Shown here: positions 46,001 through 57,596 of the stretch, in pieces | Layout: each line of letters opens with the position of its first letter | How positions within the stretch are numbered: position 1 is the stretch's first letter | Assembly: GCA_944470555.2 (NCBI GenBank) | Contig: OX104134.1 | Location: 8,659,248 to 8,723,247, forward strand | Origin: Heterobilharzia americana | Lineage: Eukaryota; Platyhelminthes; Trematoda; Strigeidida; Schistosomatidae | Direction: 5' to 3' | DNA: 64,000 nucleotides | Position numbers and translations under genes: made by a program | Notes under the pieces: model-generated | Told to the model about the DNA's origin: nothing | Database searches by the model: none | What the model saw: the letters and a program-made list of their open reading frames with translations, nothing else

Positions 46001-49000
46001 CTCGTTCCTCCCCCCCTCTAAATTCCGGGCTTGCAACCGTGGTGATCGTCTTGGTGCTGTCTTCTCTTGGTTTTCACTCGCCGTTTCGTCTTTTTTCCAC
46101 TGCTTCCATTTCCGAAGTAGGCTGGCGTTTACTCTTTCTCTTTGTTCCCTTGTTTGATGGTATAAATTGAACCGCGTCTCTCGGTAGTGATGTATGGTCC
46201 TTCCCACTTCAGAAGTAGTTTCCTTCTGCCATACTCACCTCCTGACATATATCCTCGTCCCTTACATTTCACCTGATCTCTAACCTCAAATGGTTTCCAT
46301 CTACTTCCTTCTCCCTGCTCAGATTTTTCAGCATCAGCCTTCTGCTTTCGTTTCACATTCCTGATAGCCTGTTTTCTCTCCTCTCTCAATCTTGTCATGT
46401 TCCAAGGCTGTTGTTGGGGCCAGGTCTTACTATGTATCGGGAGCCGTGGTTTCCTGCCATGCATTAACTGGAACGCCGACTTCTAGGTTGTTCCTTGTAC
46501 CGAGGCACGATGAGCTAATAATACTAACGGCAGTTCCGTCTCCCAATTGCCTCCTTTCGAAGCTAGCCACTCCTTCAGTGTGCGGTTATTCCGTTCTGTC
46601 AAACCGTTAGTCTACGGGTGGTTCGGCGTCGTTCTTATCCTCTTGATATCAAGCTGCTCCAAACAGAATTTGAATTCTTCACTCTCAAAACAAGGACCTT
46701 GGTCGATCAGTATCATCTTCGGCACACCGTGATCCATGACAATATGCCGCATCACCGCTGTGGTCACTGTCTTCGCGCGTTGATCAGGAATCGTGACAGC
46801 GTCTACCCATCGTGTAGCATGCTCCGTCATCACCAACAGGTATTGGTTGCCACTAGACGTCTGTGGAAATGGGCCCATTACGTCCACCGACCACAGGTCA
46901 CCAACCGCTGCTACTGGAATCGACTGCAGTGGCGGCCGTACATACCGATCACTCTTCATCAGTTGACAATGAGGACACCCCAGCAGGTATTTGGCAACAT
47001 CCTCTCTCATACCTGGCCAGTATGCACTTTGTCTGAGAAGGTCGGCTGTCCGTGAGACACCTGTGTGAGCTAACTGGTGGCATTCTTGTATCATTTTGTC
47101 GCTTAGACATTTCGGAATCACTGCCAACCAGCTTCCGTCATTTTCTTGCCACGTTAGCATTCCATAAGTATTGATCAATACTAGGCGTTCTTTCTGTGTC
47201 AACAACGTTCTCAACTCTTTATCTCCCACAAATATTTGTGTCTCTGTCCCTTCAGTTATGGCTTTGATCACTTCTTTCAGTATCGGGTCCGACTTCTGAA
47301 GGCGAATAAGTCTTAACGGGTTCCATTCCACTGCATGTACGCCGTATGCGATCTCAGGTAGCTCATTTTCTTCGTCAGATCTTGATAAGAACTCTGCCAA
47401 CCAGTTTTCTTTTCCTTCCACATGGCCGATGGTGAAGTCATATTCTTGCAGTCGTAACACCCGACGTGATAATTTTCCTCTGGGGTCTCTCGCTGTCTTA
47501 AGCCACTGTGGAATCGTTGGCCGAGGAGGTACGATCTCCACTTCTCCAGCGCCCAAACTATCGCTAGACATTCCTTTTCCATCGTAGAATATTTCTGTTG
47601 TGCGTGTGTTAGAACGCGGCTGGCATACTCCACTACTCCTTCAGTCTGTCTCAGGACTGCCCCTATTCCATAATCACTTGCATCGGTGGACACGATAAAT
47701 GGCCTACCAGGTATTGGTAGTTTTAACGTCATCTCCTGGTCATTTAGGAGTTCTTTGATGTGATCAAATGTTTTTTGTGCCTCCTCCGTCCACACAAATT
47801 TGGGGTTGCCCAGTAGCTTATATAACGGTGCTGCTATCTCATTGAAATTTTTGAGGAACCGACTGTAGAATGCTGCTCTACCCAAGAATTGTCGCAGTTT
47901 CCTCTTGGAATTCGGCACTGGAATAGTTCTGACTGTCAGAATTTTCTCGGGTAGTGGTTTTATTTCGCCGTTTCCAACTTTGTGTCCCAGCAACGTAACA
48001 CTCCTCTTGGCTACTTGAGATTTTGTCTTATTGATGCGGAGTCCAAACTCATCGATACGTCTCAAAACAGCTTCAAGGTATTCTATGTGTTCTGCCTCCG
48101 TCTGGCTGTACACCACCAGGTCATCGCCGTACACCTCTACGTTCTCTAAATTCTTCAGCAACAACATCATCAATCGTCTAAATGTAAAGGGCGCCCCTGC
48201 CAGACCAAATGGCATTCGCTTGAATTGGTATTGCTTCTTGCCCACAATAAATGCTGTTTTCTCTTTATCACTGTCTTTTATTGGTAGCTGCCAGTAGCCC
48301 GAGCGGAGGTCCAGAACTGTAAATACTTTCGCATTCTGCAAACGATCCAGTGTCTCCGCTATCGTCGGCATGGCACATGGCTTCAGCTGCGTTATGCTAT
48401 TTAACTCCCGGAAGTCCACGCAGAATCTATATTTCCCATTTGACTTTCTTACTAAAAGTACTGGAGAACTGTATGGACTGTCAGCCTCTTCAATAATACC
48501 TTCATCTAGCATTTCCTGAACCTGGCGCCCAACTTCTTGTTCCAAGTGACATGGTATTCGCCGTGTGATGAATGTTGTCGTTACCTGACTGGTCACTGGG
48601 ATTTCATGCTGAACCTTGTCACAATAACCATAGGGGTCTCCATCTCCTGTGAACAATCTGTCGTATTTCTTAACCACCTTCATGATGTTTGGCGTTTCTG
48701 GGTACGGTGCTTTTGGTACTTCAATCTCTGCTACCTCGCTGTTTTCCTGAGTGTTGAACGACCCGTACTTCGTTGCCACTATTCCTGTTCTCGTGTTAAT
48801 CACTGCACCCACTTCTCTCAGAAAATCGGCACCTAGGATTGGGCGTTGTAGGCGAGCGGTCACAATAAATGGGAATCTAATTTTCTGGCTCCTGATCTCA
48901 ACAACGCAATCTGACAAGCCCGCAATATCCAGTGCATGTCCCCCAACCGTATGGACCGTTAGCGCACATGGTCTTGTGTTGTGAGACTGCCTCTTATCTA

Positions 49001-49706
49001 TTAGAGAGACTGCCGCCCCTGTATCTATGAGACACACGATATCCCGACCATTTATTCGCAATCTAGCATACACCGCGCCTCGATCTATGGCTCCTACGAT
49101 ATCTAGTCTAGTCGGAAAAACAGAACTCATATTATATCGTTCAAAACGTTTTCTTTTCCGCCTCTCCGGACAATTCCTTCGCCAGTGTCCCGGTTTCCCG
49201 CATGCGAAGCATTTACTCTGTTTGTTGACGCTCATTCGCAGTGCTGCTATCTCTTTCTGAAGGTTGTTGATTTGTTCTTGCCAGTTATTTACCTCTGGTG
49301 ACTCCACTGCCGCTACTCCTGTACCCATTAGCTGTCTGGTCACCTTGGCCATTTCGCTAATGTCCATGGGCTGGGCTACATTGACTAGTCGTAACTGGTG
49401 GACAATGGCATTCGGGACACTCTCAGTGAACTGTGTGGTCAGCAACTGCTGTTGGGCGTCCTCATCCAACGTGGGAAGCGCTCGTCAAAGTAGTTTGGTC
49501 AACTTCACAGCCAACCCCAGTGGATCTCCGTCTACTCCCAGCTTCGCGCTGCGGAACTGCTGCATCGCCTGCTCCCTGTCCGCCGAGCTGTCGAACTTTG
49601 TCTCCGGGCGCTGAACCACTCTCCGCCAAGTCTCCTTCCCGCCAGAACGTACCACCCCGTCATATGCTGCTTTCGCTCTGCCCCGTAGCAACGTTCCCAG
49701 CACCAC
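45990..49706 (-). pseudogene. Ty3/gypsy gag-pol, disrupted, 5'-truncated
   Basis: Minus strand, domains in order. A gag part with LGTLLRGRAKAAYDGVVRSG is cut by one in-frame TGA near 49484. A CCHC zinc knuckle follows (CFACGKPGHWRRNC near 49200), then aspartic protease (CLIDTGAAVSLID near 49030), RT (MPFGLAGAPFTFRR; YGDDLVVYS near 48130) and RNase H (VSTDASDYGIGAVLRQ; MEKECLAIVWALEKWR). A deletion of roughly 22 bases just after LLGQRF removes the next RNase H motif and shifts the frame near 47540. The integrase follows (HQLAHTG...CPHC, WSVDVMGPFPQ, LIDQGPCF), with TAG after NHP and a second stop in TTQKSAF, and a GPY/F-type end. The polyprotein normally makes and integrates the cDNA copy. This one cannot be translated intact. 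Homology ends near 49720 without LTR or primer-binding site. Confidence 0.92.
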
Positions 49707-49724
49707 ACTATCAGATGATGCCTA

Positions 49725-50460
49725 TCCCTTACAACATCAACTACAAAGCCGACCACAGGAATGAACACACGCATCACTCTACCATGCATAAAGAATGTAT
49801 CAGGTATCACGACAAGATCACTGAAACCACCTGGAATTGGTGTGGCTCACAAACCAACAAGTTCCCCCTAAACACCATTACACAGATCAAAGGACGCAAC
49901 AAACAAAGAGGACAAACCGAACATCTCTTGCAAAATCAACTGCAATAAGTGCAGTCAACACCATATTAGACAAAGTGGTCACCCTCTTCGCCTTCGTCTA
50001 CATGAAAACCAATTAGGTATTAAAAGTCACGACATTTCGTCATTCATTTCAATGCATGTGGATGATTATGGGCATGAAGTCAATTTCGACAATTTAGAAA
50101 GTTAGGACATAGGAAACGCAAAGAATATCAGAGAACTTCCAAAAGCTTGACATTCGGGTCAGTTAGCAATCAGTAGACGTGTAAACGCAGGCCCATTTAT
50201 CAACCAATGAGAAAATGGTAAACAGCAGAAAGGTCGGAGGTCAAGTAAACTGACAGCCAACAGGAATATTTGTTCAGTAAATGAAACAACAGAAAAGGCA
50301 ACAACCTATCAAAAACCAGTTAGCAAGAGGAAGCTATGAAATCAGTCATGGAGAAATATTGATAGATCAATTCATACTGCAGTCAGTGCTGAAGACGTCG
50401 TCTGGAAAGACGATGAAAGCCCCATCAGTAAACAGCATAGCTCAGAGAACACAAAATAAA
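49725..50460 (+). mobile_element. Penelope-like element, GIY-YIG C-terminus and 3' tail
   Basis: Plus strand: CNKCSQHHIRQSGHPLRLRL, SMHVDDYGHEVNFDNLES, then stops, a RELPKA...HSGQLAISRRVNAG segment and the 3' tail ending GAAAGCCCCATCAGTAAACA. It abuts the truncated 5' end of the gypsy gag on the left and the antisense RTE fragment on the right. Confidence 0.75.
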
Positions 50461-50464
50461 AAAG

Positions 50465-51796
50465 GAAGCGTGTACTTCATATCGGAGTTTGACAAAGTAG
50501 ATCTCCTTCCCATCATCCAGCAGGCACCGTTCCTTCCTCCCTTCCTTGTAAACATTCTGCAATAATGATGCGAGGATGTCCGCTGTTGTCTGTGCATCCG
50601 TCTCCAGTGCTTCTGGTTGAACCCCATGCGGTTCTGCTGCTTTCCCGGACTTCAACAACTCTATGGCGTTTTGTGATTTTTGCTTTTGTAGGAGGGCTTG
50701 CGTTCACTGATAATCTTGTGGCTCAGCTGCTGGTGGTATTTCTGACGACTCACAGGTGTTGGTCAATCCAGAAGCTTTCTGAAGTGGCGAAGAAGTTTCC
50801 CTCACTATCCTTCATCGGTTTAATCTGCGTTGATCTTCCCGCTCCCAGATAGTAATCTGGTTGTTTGATACAGTGTTGTCAGGTCTCTGTCTCTCCTACC
50901 TGCAGCCTGTTCTGCTTCACTTGCCAGTGTCGTAGAAGTGTCTTTTGTCTTTCCATGTACTCTTCTTCACTTCTTTGTCCAGTGTAGTATTTTATGGGTT
51001 GTGTTCAGTTCCTCTTTTCCTTGTTCGCCTCTCCACCGCACCGGTTCATCTTCTGCTTCACCATCTTCCTCTCCCTCCTCCATCAGCCTCCATGCGTCCG
51101 TCGAGATCCATTCCTTGTCTTCTTTCTTCTCCCCTCCTGATATGGTCATGCAGGTTCCCTTCCACATCTCTTTCGAAGAGTTCCAGTGTTCTTCCACCAC
51201 GTTCTTTCAGAGATGTTGCTTAATAGTGCTGACAACGTGAAGATGTCATTTGTAGTTTCGTCCTTCAGTTCAGTTTGTGTTCTGTGTGTTGAAATTGAAC
51301 TGTGGTCTATCATCATCGGCTTCTTTGAAGGCCTTCAACTTCATTTGGAAGGTAAGTGCCCTGCACTAGATAGTGAGGGGTATGAACTCATATCTGGTCC
51401 TTTTATTGATCTGATCTTGTATCTAGTAGGCTGCGTCTCAACTTTCTTCATATTAAGGTGTAGTGTGTCCTGGTGTCTGATGAAATCAGATCCACGTCGC
51501 TGCCTTGTGAATATCCTTGTGTTTGTACAAACTGCCTCCTATCCAATCACCAAACCGTTGAATGAGCAGAAATCTGCAAACAGTTCTCCACTCTCATTCA
51601 TTTCACCGGGCGCCTCTTGACACATGATGAGTTCTCTTCGTGTGTTGTCCGCTCCCAGGTTGTCATTCATGTCACGAATCGGAATTTCGATGTCACTGTC
51701 TGGTGCGGGGTCTTGTCTATTACTGATTGCAGTTGTCTATAGAATTCCTTCTTCTTCGCTTGATCCACATTATTTGTAGGCGCATAGCGTTGTGTA
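50465..51796 (-). mobile_element. RTE-clade fragment heading the first tandem unit
   Basis: On the minus strand: endonuclease remnants (51796-51300), EEHWNSSKEMWKGTCMTISG and KKEDKEWISTDAWRLMEEGE in the linker, and LLKSGKAAEPHGVQPEALET then LASLLQNVYKEGR at the RT entry motif (GPDGIP changed to EPHGVQ). It extends about 80 bases further left than the same fragment in later units, so this copy preserves the pre-array junction. Confidence 0.82.
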
Positions 51797-51814
51797 GCGT
51801 CTTACGTGTTCCCT

Positions 51815-52130
51815 TAATCAATAGTCCAGGGTTTGACGAAATTCAACATTGATGCTGACCTTGATAGTGTAACTGGACTTGCTCAGCTGAGGGCACACGG
51901 TCAAGCATCCTCGCCATTTAGCACGCTGTTGTGTTACATTGCACTGCTCGCGATCGGCCCTCAAGCCAGTCAATTGGAACGCATCGGTATCTTGACATGA
52001 CCTCGCAAATATAGCATTCCATCCAAATACGCTGTCGTGTTCTTCCTTGGTCTCGCATTCGTGGGTGTACAGCTAGTCCGAATAATTAGTGATTGGCCTT
52101 GGCATCTGCCAAATTCGCGCCAGGGTAAAT
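51815..52130 (+). repeat. gypsy (CsRn1-like) LTR in the tandem unit
   Basis: From TCAATAGTCCAGGGTTTGAC to the sequence just before the primer-binding site. Repeated at the same offset in every copy and in the arms of the inverted duplication. The true LTR ends could not be set, because its 5' end is lost at the junction with the RTE fragment. Confidence 0.6.
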
Positions 52131-52136
52131 CCTAAC

Positions 52137-52154
52137 TGATGAGCCCGACGTGAT
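52137..52154 (+). promoter_or_regulatory. primer-binding site, tRNA-Trp type
   Basis: TGATGAGCCCGACGTGAT differs at two positions from TGGTGACCCCGACGTGAT, the sequence complementary to the 3' end of tRNA-Trp. It lies directly downstream of the LTR and upstream of gag on the plus strand, as expected. Also at 55664-55681 and 59190-59207. Confidence 0.65.
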
Positions 52155-52441
52155 AATAAATCCCGACGATGAAGAGTCTTAAATTCGTGAACCCGTTACA
52201 TTTCTTTACTTGTATATCGTTTCCATTTTGATTACCTTTATACATCGACATACAACTTCTCCCCATGTCGAACCATGCTCCGAATCCTATCCGTATTAAG
52301 CTGACGATGAACACTATCCAACTCATGCCATACTGGCCAGACAGTGCATAAACACGGTTTCTGTATGCTAAGGCAGATTTTCGAGAACGGAGGGTCGCAG
52401 ATCCTCATTCTAGATTTCTTGCTGTCATACGTTCACTGCCG

Positions 52442-53045
52442 AGGAAAGTAAGCAAGCATGTTACAGCGCACATGTTTAGTCCCCAAGTAAGTGATCCCTA
52501 TGCACTTCACAAAGCTGTACTACTGGAGAAGAGTGATCTTAAAGATCGTCAGCACCTAGAAGAATTAATTCGTAACATCAAGCTAGGTAGCCACTCGGCC
52601 ACTGAAGTCCTCGCAGTCATGCGAAAAGTCATGGGCACACGAACGTTCGACAACGGTCTTTTCCCAGAATTGTTTTTCTCGAAACTACCACAACCGGTGC
52701 GAACCGTGTTAGTGACACTTCAGTCAGTTCCACTCGATGGCCTGGCAGCCCAGCAGATAAAATACCAGAGGTCTCTAACACACCCGTTGCCAAAGTATAT
52801 TCCGCCTGCGATGAACCTATGAGCCTGGATTCGGAAGCGGCCAAGCTCTGCAACTGGGTTAAACAACTGCTAAGAGCTTGAAGCTCTGGGTTGCGCAGTA
52901 CATCGCAGAGACACGTCTCAGCCATCACAGCAACTCGCGTGGTCATCCGAAAGCTAAACCTAACACGGTGGAAAACCCTAAGTGGTGCTGGTTTCACAAC
53001 ACCTGCGGGGACGGAGCCAAAAAACGCTGAAAGCCATGCAGTTTC
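52442..53045 (+). pseudogene. gypsy gag fragment with CHCC-type zinc knuckle remnant (copy 1)
   Basis: Plus strand: FSPQVSDPYALHKAVLLEKS, then LEELIRNIKLGSHSATEVLA and FPELFFSKLPQPVRTVLVTL, the usual gypsy capsid-like gag pattern (open at 52472-52822). After a stop and frame changes comes WCWFHNTCGDGAKK and PCSF near 52985-53045. That is the C-x2-H...C arrangement of CsRn1/Kabuki-type gag, with one Cys position lost (Arg) and a TGA beside it. Agrees with the tRNA-Trp-type primer-binding site. The same fragment lies at 55969-56572 and 59495-60098. Copy 2 has a one-base deletion (CACTCGCCACTG) that shifts its frame. Confidence 0.75.
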
Positions 53046-54070
53046 AACATAACAATAATATATTTCATACAACATAAGTTACATGAAAACAAACCAGTTT
53101 ACAGGTCTGATCATTTTGGTAATGTGAACCGACCGCCATGTACAGTAAGAAGCTGCACAATGGACACCGTTCTTTCCGGTACATAAAAGGTACGTATAGA
53201 GTGAGAACGTTAATGCTTTGCAGGCGGCAAAGAATGAAACAGATAAACACCGGCATAACTGTTCTTCATACTGAGGCAAGCTCAGTTACAACGTAGGGAA
53301 TATTTGGCTATTTGTCGAATCTTCCAATATTCTTGAAGGTAGGGCGGGTAGTACAGCTGTGGCCTTGGGCTTTATGCGTTCGTCATAAGGTCCAGATGGC
53401 ATGGTGCGCGCTGGCAGACTGAACTGCTAGGATTCCATATGGATGAAGGACTGGTTGAGTAAACCTGAAAAGTGAATAACAGAAGCGAGCAGCAGACGAA
53501 ATTCGGAACAGGAGCACAGAAATATTACGCAGAAGTACATCGACCATGATACATGGACATGGACACATGGACAAAGGAGCGTCATCATGACCCATCCTTC
53601 AATCCCCAAGTAGATAACGGCAAGGAGACGGCAACATTTAGGAGACGGTATGCCTGCCTCAACTCAGGTTTAAGTAAACCTATTCACTGGATTTTCCCCC
53701 TAGCTGATTTTTTTATGTCCGTCATTTGCATAGATTTGCTAAATCACTACGATCCAATCCTGGATGCTCGTCATCGGCGACTGATAGATAACAACACAAA
53801 GTAATATACTGGTGGGACCACATACATAGGTTCGAGTTTAGTCTCAGTGAGAACTAAACAATCAGGCGACGTGTCCTACCAGGCAGTGTTAGAGAAATAT
53901 CCAGACTGCCATCCGACACCTAGTGTTTACGGCCTGACTGCAACATTACGCGGAATCAGCATAATCTGCAGAATAGAACTGGTCAACGAGTAAAATCAGA
54001 CATCTAAGGAGGCAGAAAATACCGCCAAAAAAGCTATCATTACAAGTTTGACGACGTTACTTCCTCCCTA
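53046..54070. other. unassigned part of the tandem unit
   Basis: About 1 kb with no recognised protein or RNA. The short frames (for example 53553-53804 and its copies) show no motif. It is the only part of the unit I cannot derive from a retroelement. Confidence 0.5.
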
Positions 54071-57000
54071 CCTTGTAAACATTCTGCAATAATGATGCGA
54101 GGATGTCCGCTGTTGTCTGTGCATCCGTCTCCAGTGCTTCTGGTTGAACCCCATGCGGTTCTGCTGCTTTCCCGGACTTCAACAACTCTATGGCGTTTTG
54201 TGATTTTTGCTTTTGTAGGAGGGCTTGCGTTCACTGATAATCTTGTGGCTCAGCTGCTGGTGGTATTTCTGACGACTCACAGGTGTTGGTCAATCCAGAA
54301 GCTTTCTGAAGTGGCGAAGAAGTTTCCCTCACTATCCTTCATCGGTTTAATCTGCGTTGATCTTCCCGCTCCCAGATAGTAATCTGGTTGTTTGATACAG
54401 TGTTGTCAGGTCTCTGTCTCTCCTACCTGCAGCCTGTTCTGCTTCACTTGCCAGTGTCGTAGAAGTGTCTTTTGTCTTTCCATGTACTCTTCTTCACTTC
54501 TTTGTCCAGTGTAGTATTTTATGGGTTGTGTTCAGTTCCTCTTTTCCTTGTTCGCCTCTCCACCGCACCGGTTCATCTTCTGCTTCACCATCTTCCTCTC
54601 CCTCCTCCATCAGCCTCCATGCGTCCGTCGAGATCCATTCCTTGTCTTCTTTCTTCTCCCCTCCTGATATGGTCATGCAGGTTCCCTTCCACATCTCTTT
54701 CGAAGAGTTCCAGTGTTCTTCCACCACGTTCTTTCAGAGATGTTGCTTAATAGTGCTGACAACGTGAAGATGTCATTTGTAGTTTCGTCCTTCAGTTCAG
54801 TTTGTGTTCTGTGTGTTGAAATTGAACTGTGGTCTATCATCATCGGCTTCTTTGAAGGCCTTCAACTTCATTTGGAAGGTAAGTGCCCTGCACTAGATAG
54901 TGAGGGGTATGAACTCATATCTGGTCCTTTATTGATCTGATCTTGTATCTAGTAGGCTGCGTCTCAACTTTCTTCATATTAAGGTGTAGTGTGTCCTGGT
55001 GTCTGATGAAATCAGATCCACGTCGCTGCCTTGTGAATATCCTTGTGTTTGTACAAACTGCCTCCTATCCAATCACCAAACCGTTGAATGAGCAGAAATC
55101 TGCAAACAGTTCTCCACTCTCATTCATTTCACCGGGCGCCTCTTGACACATGATGAGTTCTCTTCGTGTGTTGTCCGCTCCCAGGTTGTCATTCATGTCA
55201 CGAATCGGAATTTCGATGTCACTGTCTGGTGCGGGGTCTTGTCTATTACTGATTGCAGTTGTCTATAGAATTCCTTCTTCTTCGCTTGATCCACATTATT
55301 TGTAGGCGCATAGCGTTGTGTAGCGTCTTACGTGTTCCCTTAATCAATAGTCCAGGGTTTGACGAAATTCAACATTGATGCTGACCTTGATAGTGTAACT
55401 GGACTTGCTCAGCTGAGGGCACACGGTCAAGCATCCTCGCCATTTAGCACGCTGTTGTGTTACATTGCACTGCTCGCGATCGGCCCTCAAGCCAGTCAAT
55501 TGGAACGCATCGGTATCTTGACATGACCTCGCAAATATAGCATTCCATCCAAATACGCTGTCGTGTTCTTCCTTGGTCTCGCATTCGTGGGTGTACAGCT
55601 AGTCCGAATAATTAGTGATTGGCCTTGGCATCTGCCAAATTCGCGCCAGGGTAAATCCTAAACTGATGAGCCCGACGTGATAATAAATCCCGACGATGAA
55701 GAGTCTTAAATTCGTGAACCCGTTACATTTCTTTACTTGTATATCGTTTCCATTTTGATTACCTTTATACATCGACATACAACTTCTCCCCATGTCGAAC
55801 CATGCTCCGAATCCTATCCGTATTAAGCTGACGATGAACACTATCCAACTCATGCCATACTGGCCAGACAGTGCATAAACACGGTTTCTGTATGCTAAGG
55901 CAGATTTTCGAGAACGGAGGGTCGCAGATCCTCATTCTAGATTTCTTGCTGTCATACGTTCACTGCCGAGGAAAGTAAGCAAGCATGTTACAGCGCACAT
56001 GTTTAGTCCCCAAGTAAGTGATCCCTATGCACTTCACAAAGCTGTACTACTGGAGAAGAGTGATCTTAAAGATCGTCAGCACCTAGAAGAATTAATTCGT
56101 AACATCAAGCTAGGTAGCCACTCGCCACTGAAGTCCTCGCAGTCATGCGAAAAGTCATGGGCACACGAACGTTCGACAACGGTCTTTTCCCAGAATTGTT
56201 TTTCTCGAAACTACCACAACCGGTGCGAACCGTGTTAGTGACACTTCAGTCAGTTCCACTCGATGGCCTGGCAGCCCAGCAGATAAAATACCAGAGGTCT
56301 CTAACACACCCGTTGCCAAAGTATATTCCGCCTGCGATGAACCTATGAGCCTGGATTCGGAAGCGGCCAAGCTCTGCAACTGGGTTAAACAACTGCTAAG
56401 AGCTTGAAGCTCTGGGTTGCGCAGTACATCGCAGAGACACGTCTCAGCCCATCACAGCAACTCGCGTGGTCATCCGAAAGCTAAACCTAACACGGTGGAA
56501 AACCCTAAGTGGTGCTGGTTTCACAACACCTGCGGGGACGGAGCCAAAAAACGCTGAAAGCCATGCAGTTTCAACATAACAATAATATATTTCATACAAC
56601 ATAAGTTACATGAAAACAAACCAGTTTACAGGTCTGATCATTTTGGTAATGTGAACCGACCGCCATGTACAGTAAGAAGCTGCACAATGGACACCGTTCT
56701 TTCCGGTACATAAAAGGTACGTATAGAGTGAGAACGTTAATGCTTTGCAGGCGGCAAAGAATGAAACAGATAAACACCGGCATAACTGTTCTTCATACTG
56801 AGGCAAGCTCAGTTACAACGTAGGGAATATTTGGCTATTTGTCGAATCTTCCAATATTCTTGAAGGTAGGGCGGGTAGTACAGCTGTGGCCTTGGGCTTT
56901 ATGCGTTCGTCATAAGGTCCAGATGGCATGGTGCGCGCTGGCAAACTGAACTGCTAGGATTCCATATGGATGAAGGACTGGTTGAGTAAACCTGAAAAGT

Positions 57001-57596
57001 GAATAACAGAAGCGAGCAGCAGACGAAATTCGGAACAGGAGCACAGAAATATTACGCAGAAGTACATCGACCATGATACATGGACATGGACACATGGACA
57101 AAGGAGCGTCATCATGACCCATCCTTCAATCCCCAAGTAGATAACGGCAAGGAGACGGCAACATTTAGGAGACGGTATGCCTGCCTCAACTCAGGTTTAA
57201 GTAAACCTATTCACTGGATTTTCCCCCTAGCTGATTTTTTTATGTCCGTCATTTGCATAGATTTGCTAAATCACTACGACCCAATCCTGGATGCTCGTCA
57301 TCGGCGACTGATAGATAACAACACAAAGTAATATACTGGTGGGACCACATACATAGGTTCGAGTTTAGTCTCAGTGAGAACTAAACAATCAGGCGACGTG
57401 TCCTACCAGGCAGTGTTAGAGAAATATCCAGACTGCCATCCGACACCTAGTGTTTACGGCCTGACTGCAACATTACGCGGAATCAGCATAATCTGCAGAA
57501 TAGAACTGGTCAACGAGTAAAATCAGACATCTAAGGAGGCAGAAAATACCGCCAAAAAAGCTATCATTACAAGTTTGACGACGTTACTTCCTCCTA
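54071..57596. repeat. 3.53-kb tandem unit, copy 2
   Basis: 3,526 bp, same layout. Private changes include a one-base loss in the gag fragment (near 56124), a T deletion in TGGTCCTTTATTG near 54927 and AATCCTAAACTG before the primer-binding site. Confidence 0.96.

Larger units (their letters stand above)
41953..47393. repeat. 5.44-kb inverted duplication, right arm (likely source copy)
   Basis: Mirror of 31668-37108. Both ends are internal to longer elements that continue unbroken here: the PLE on the inner side and the gypsy gag-pol on the outer side. In the left arm the same sequences stop at the breakpoints. Confidence 0.95.
50544..54070. repeat. 3.53-kb tandem unit, copy 1
   Basis: 3,527 bp. 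Layout: antisense RTE fragment to about 51796, gypsy LTR from about 51815, primer-binding site, leader, gag fragment to about 53045, then about 1 kb of unassigned sequence ending GACGACGTTACTTCCTCC. Differences from later copies include GGCAGACTG (others GGCAAACTG) and one missing C in CTCAGCCATC. Confidence 0.96.

Noticed and set aside
46618..47055. Plus-strand frame of 145 codons
   Set aside because: Antisense to the gypsy integrase. Its mirror also appears at 32188-32442.
50938..51240. Ser/Pro/Phe-rich plus-strand frame repeated in every array copy (also 54465, 57991, 61518)
   Set aside because: It is the antisense shadow of the RTE linker coding sequence on the minus strand.
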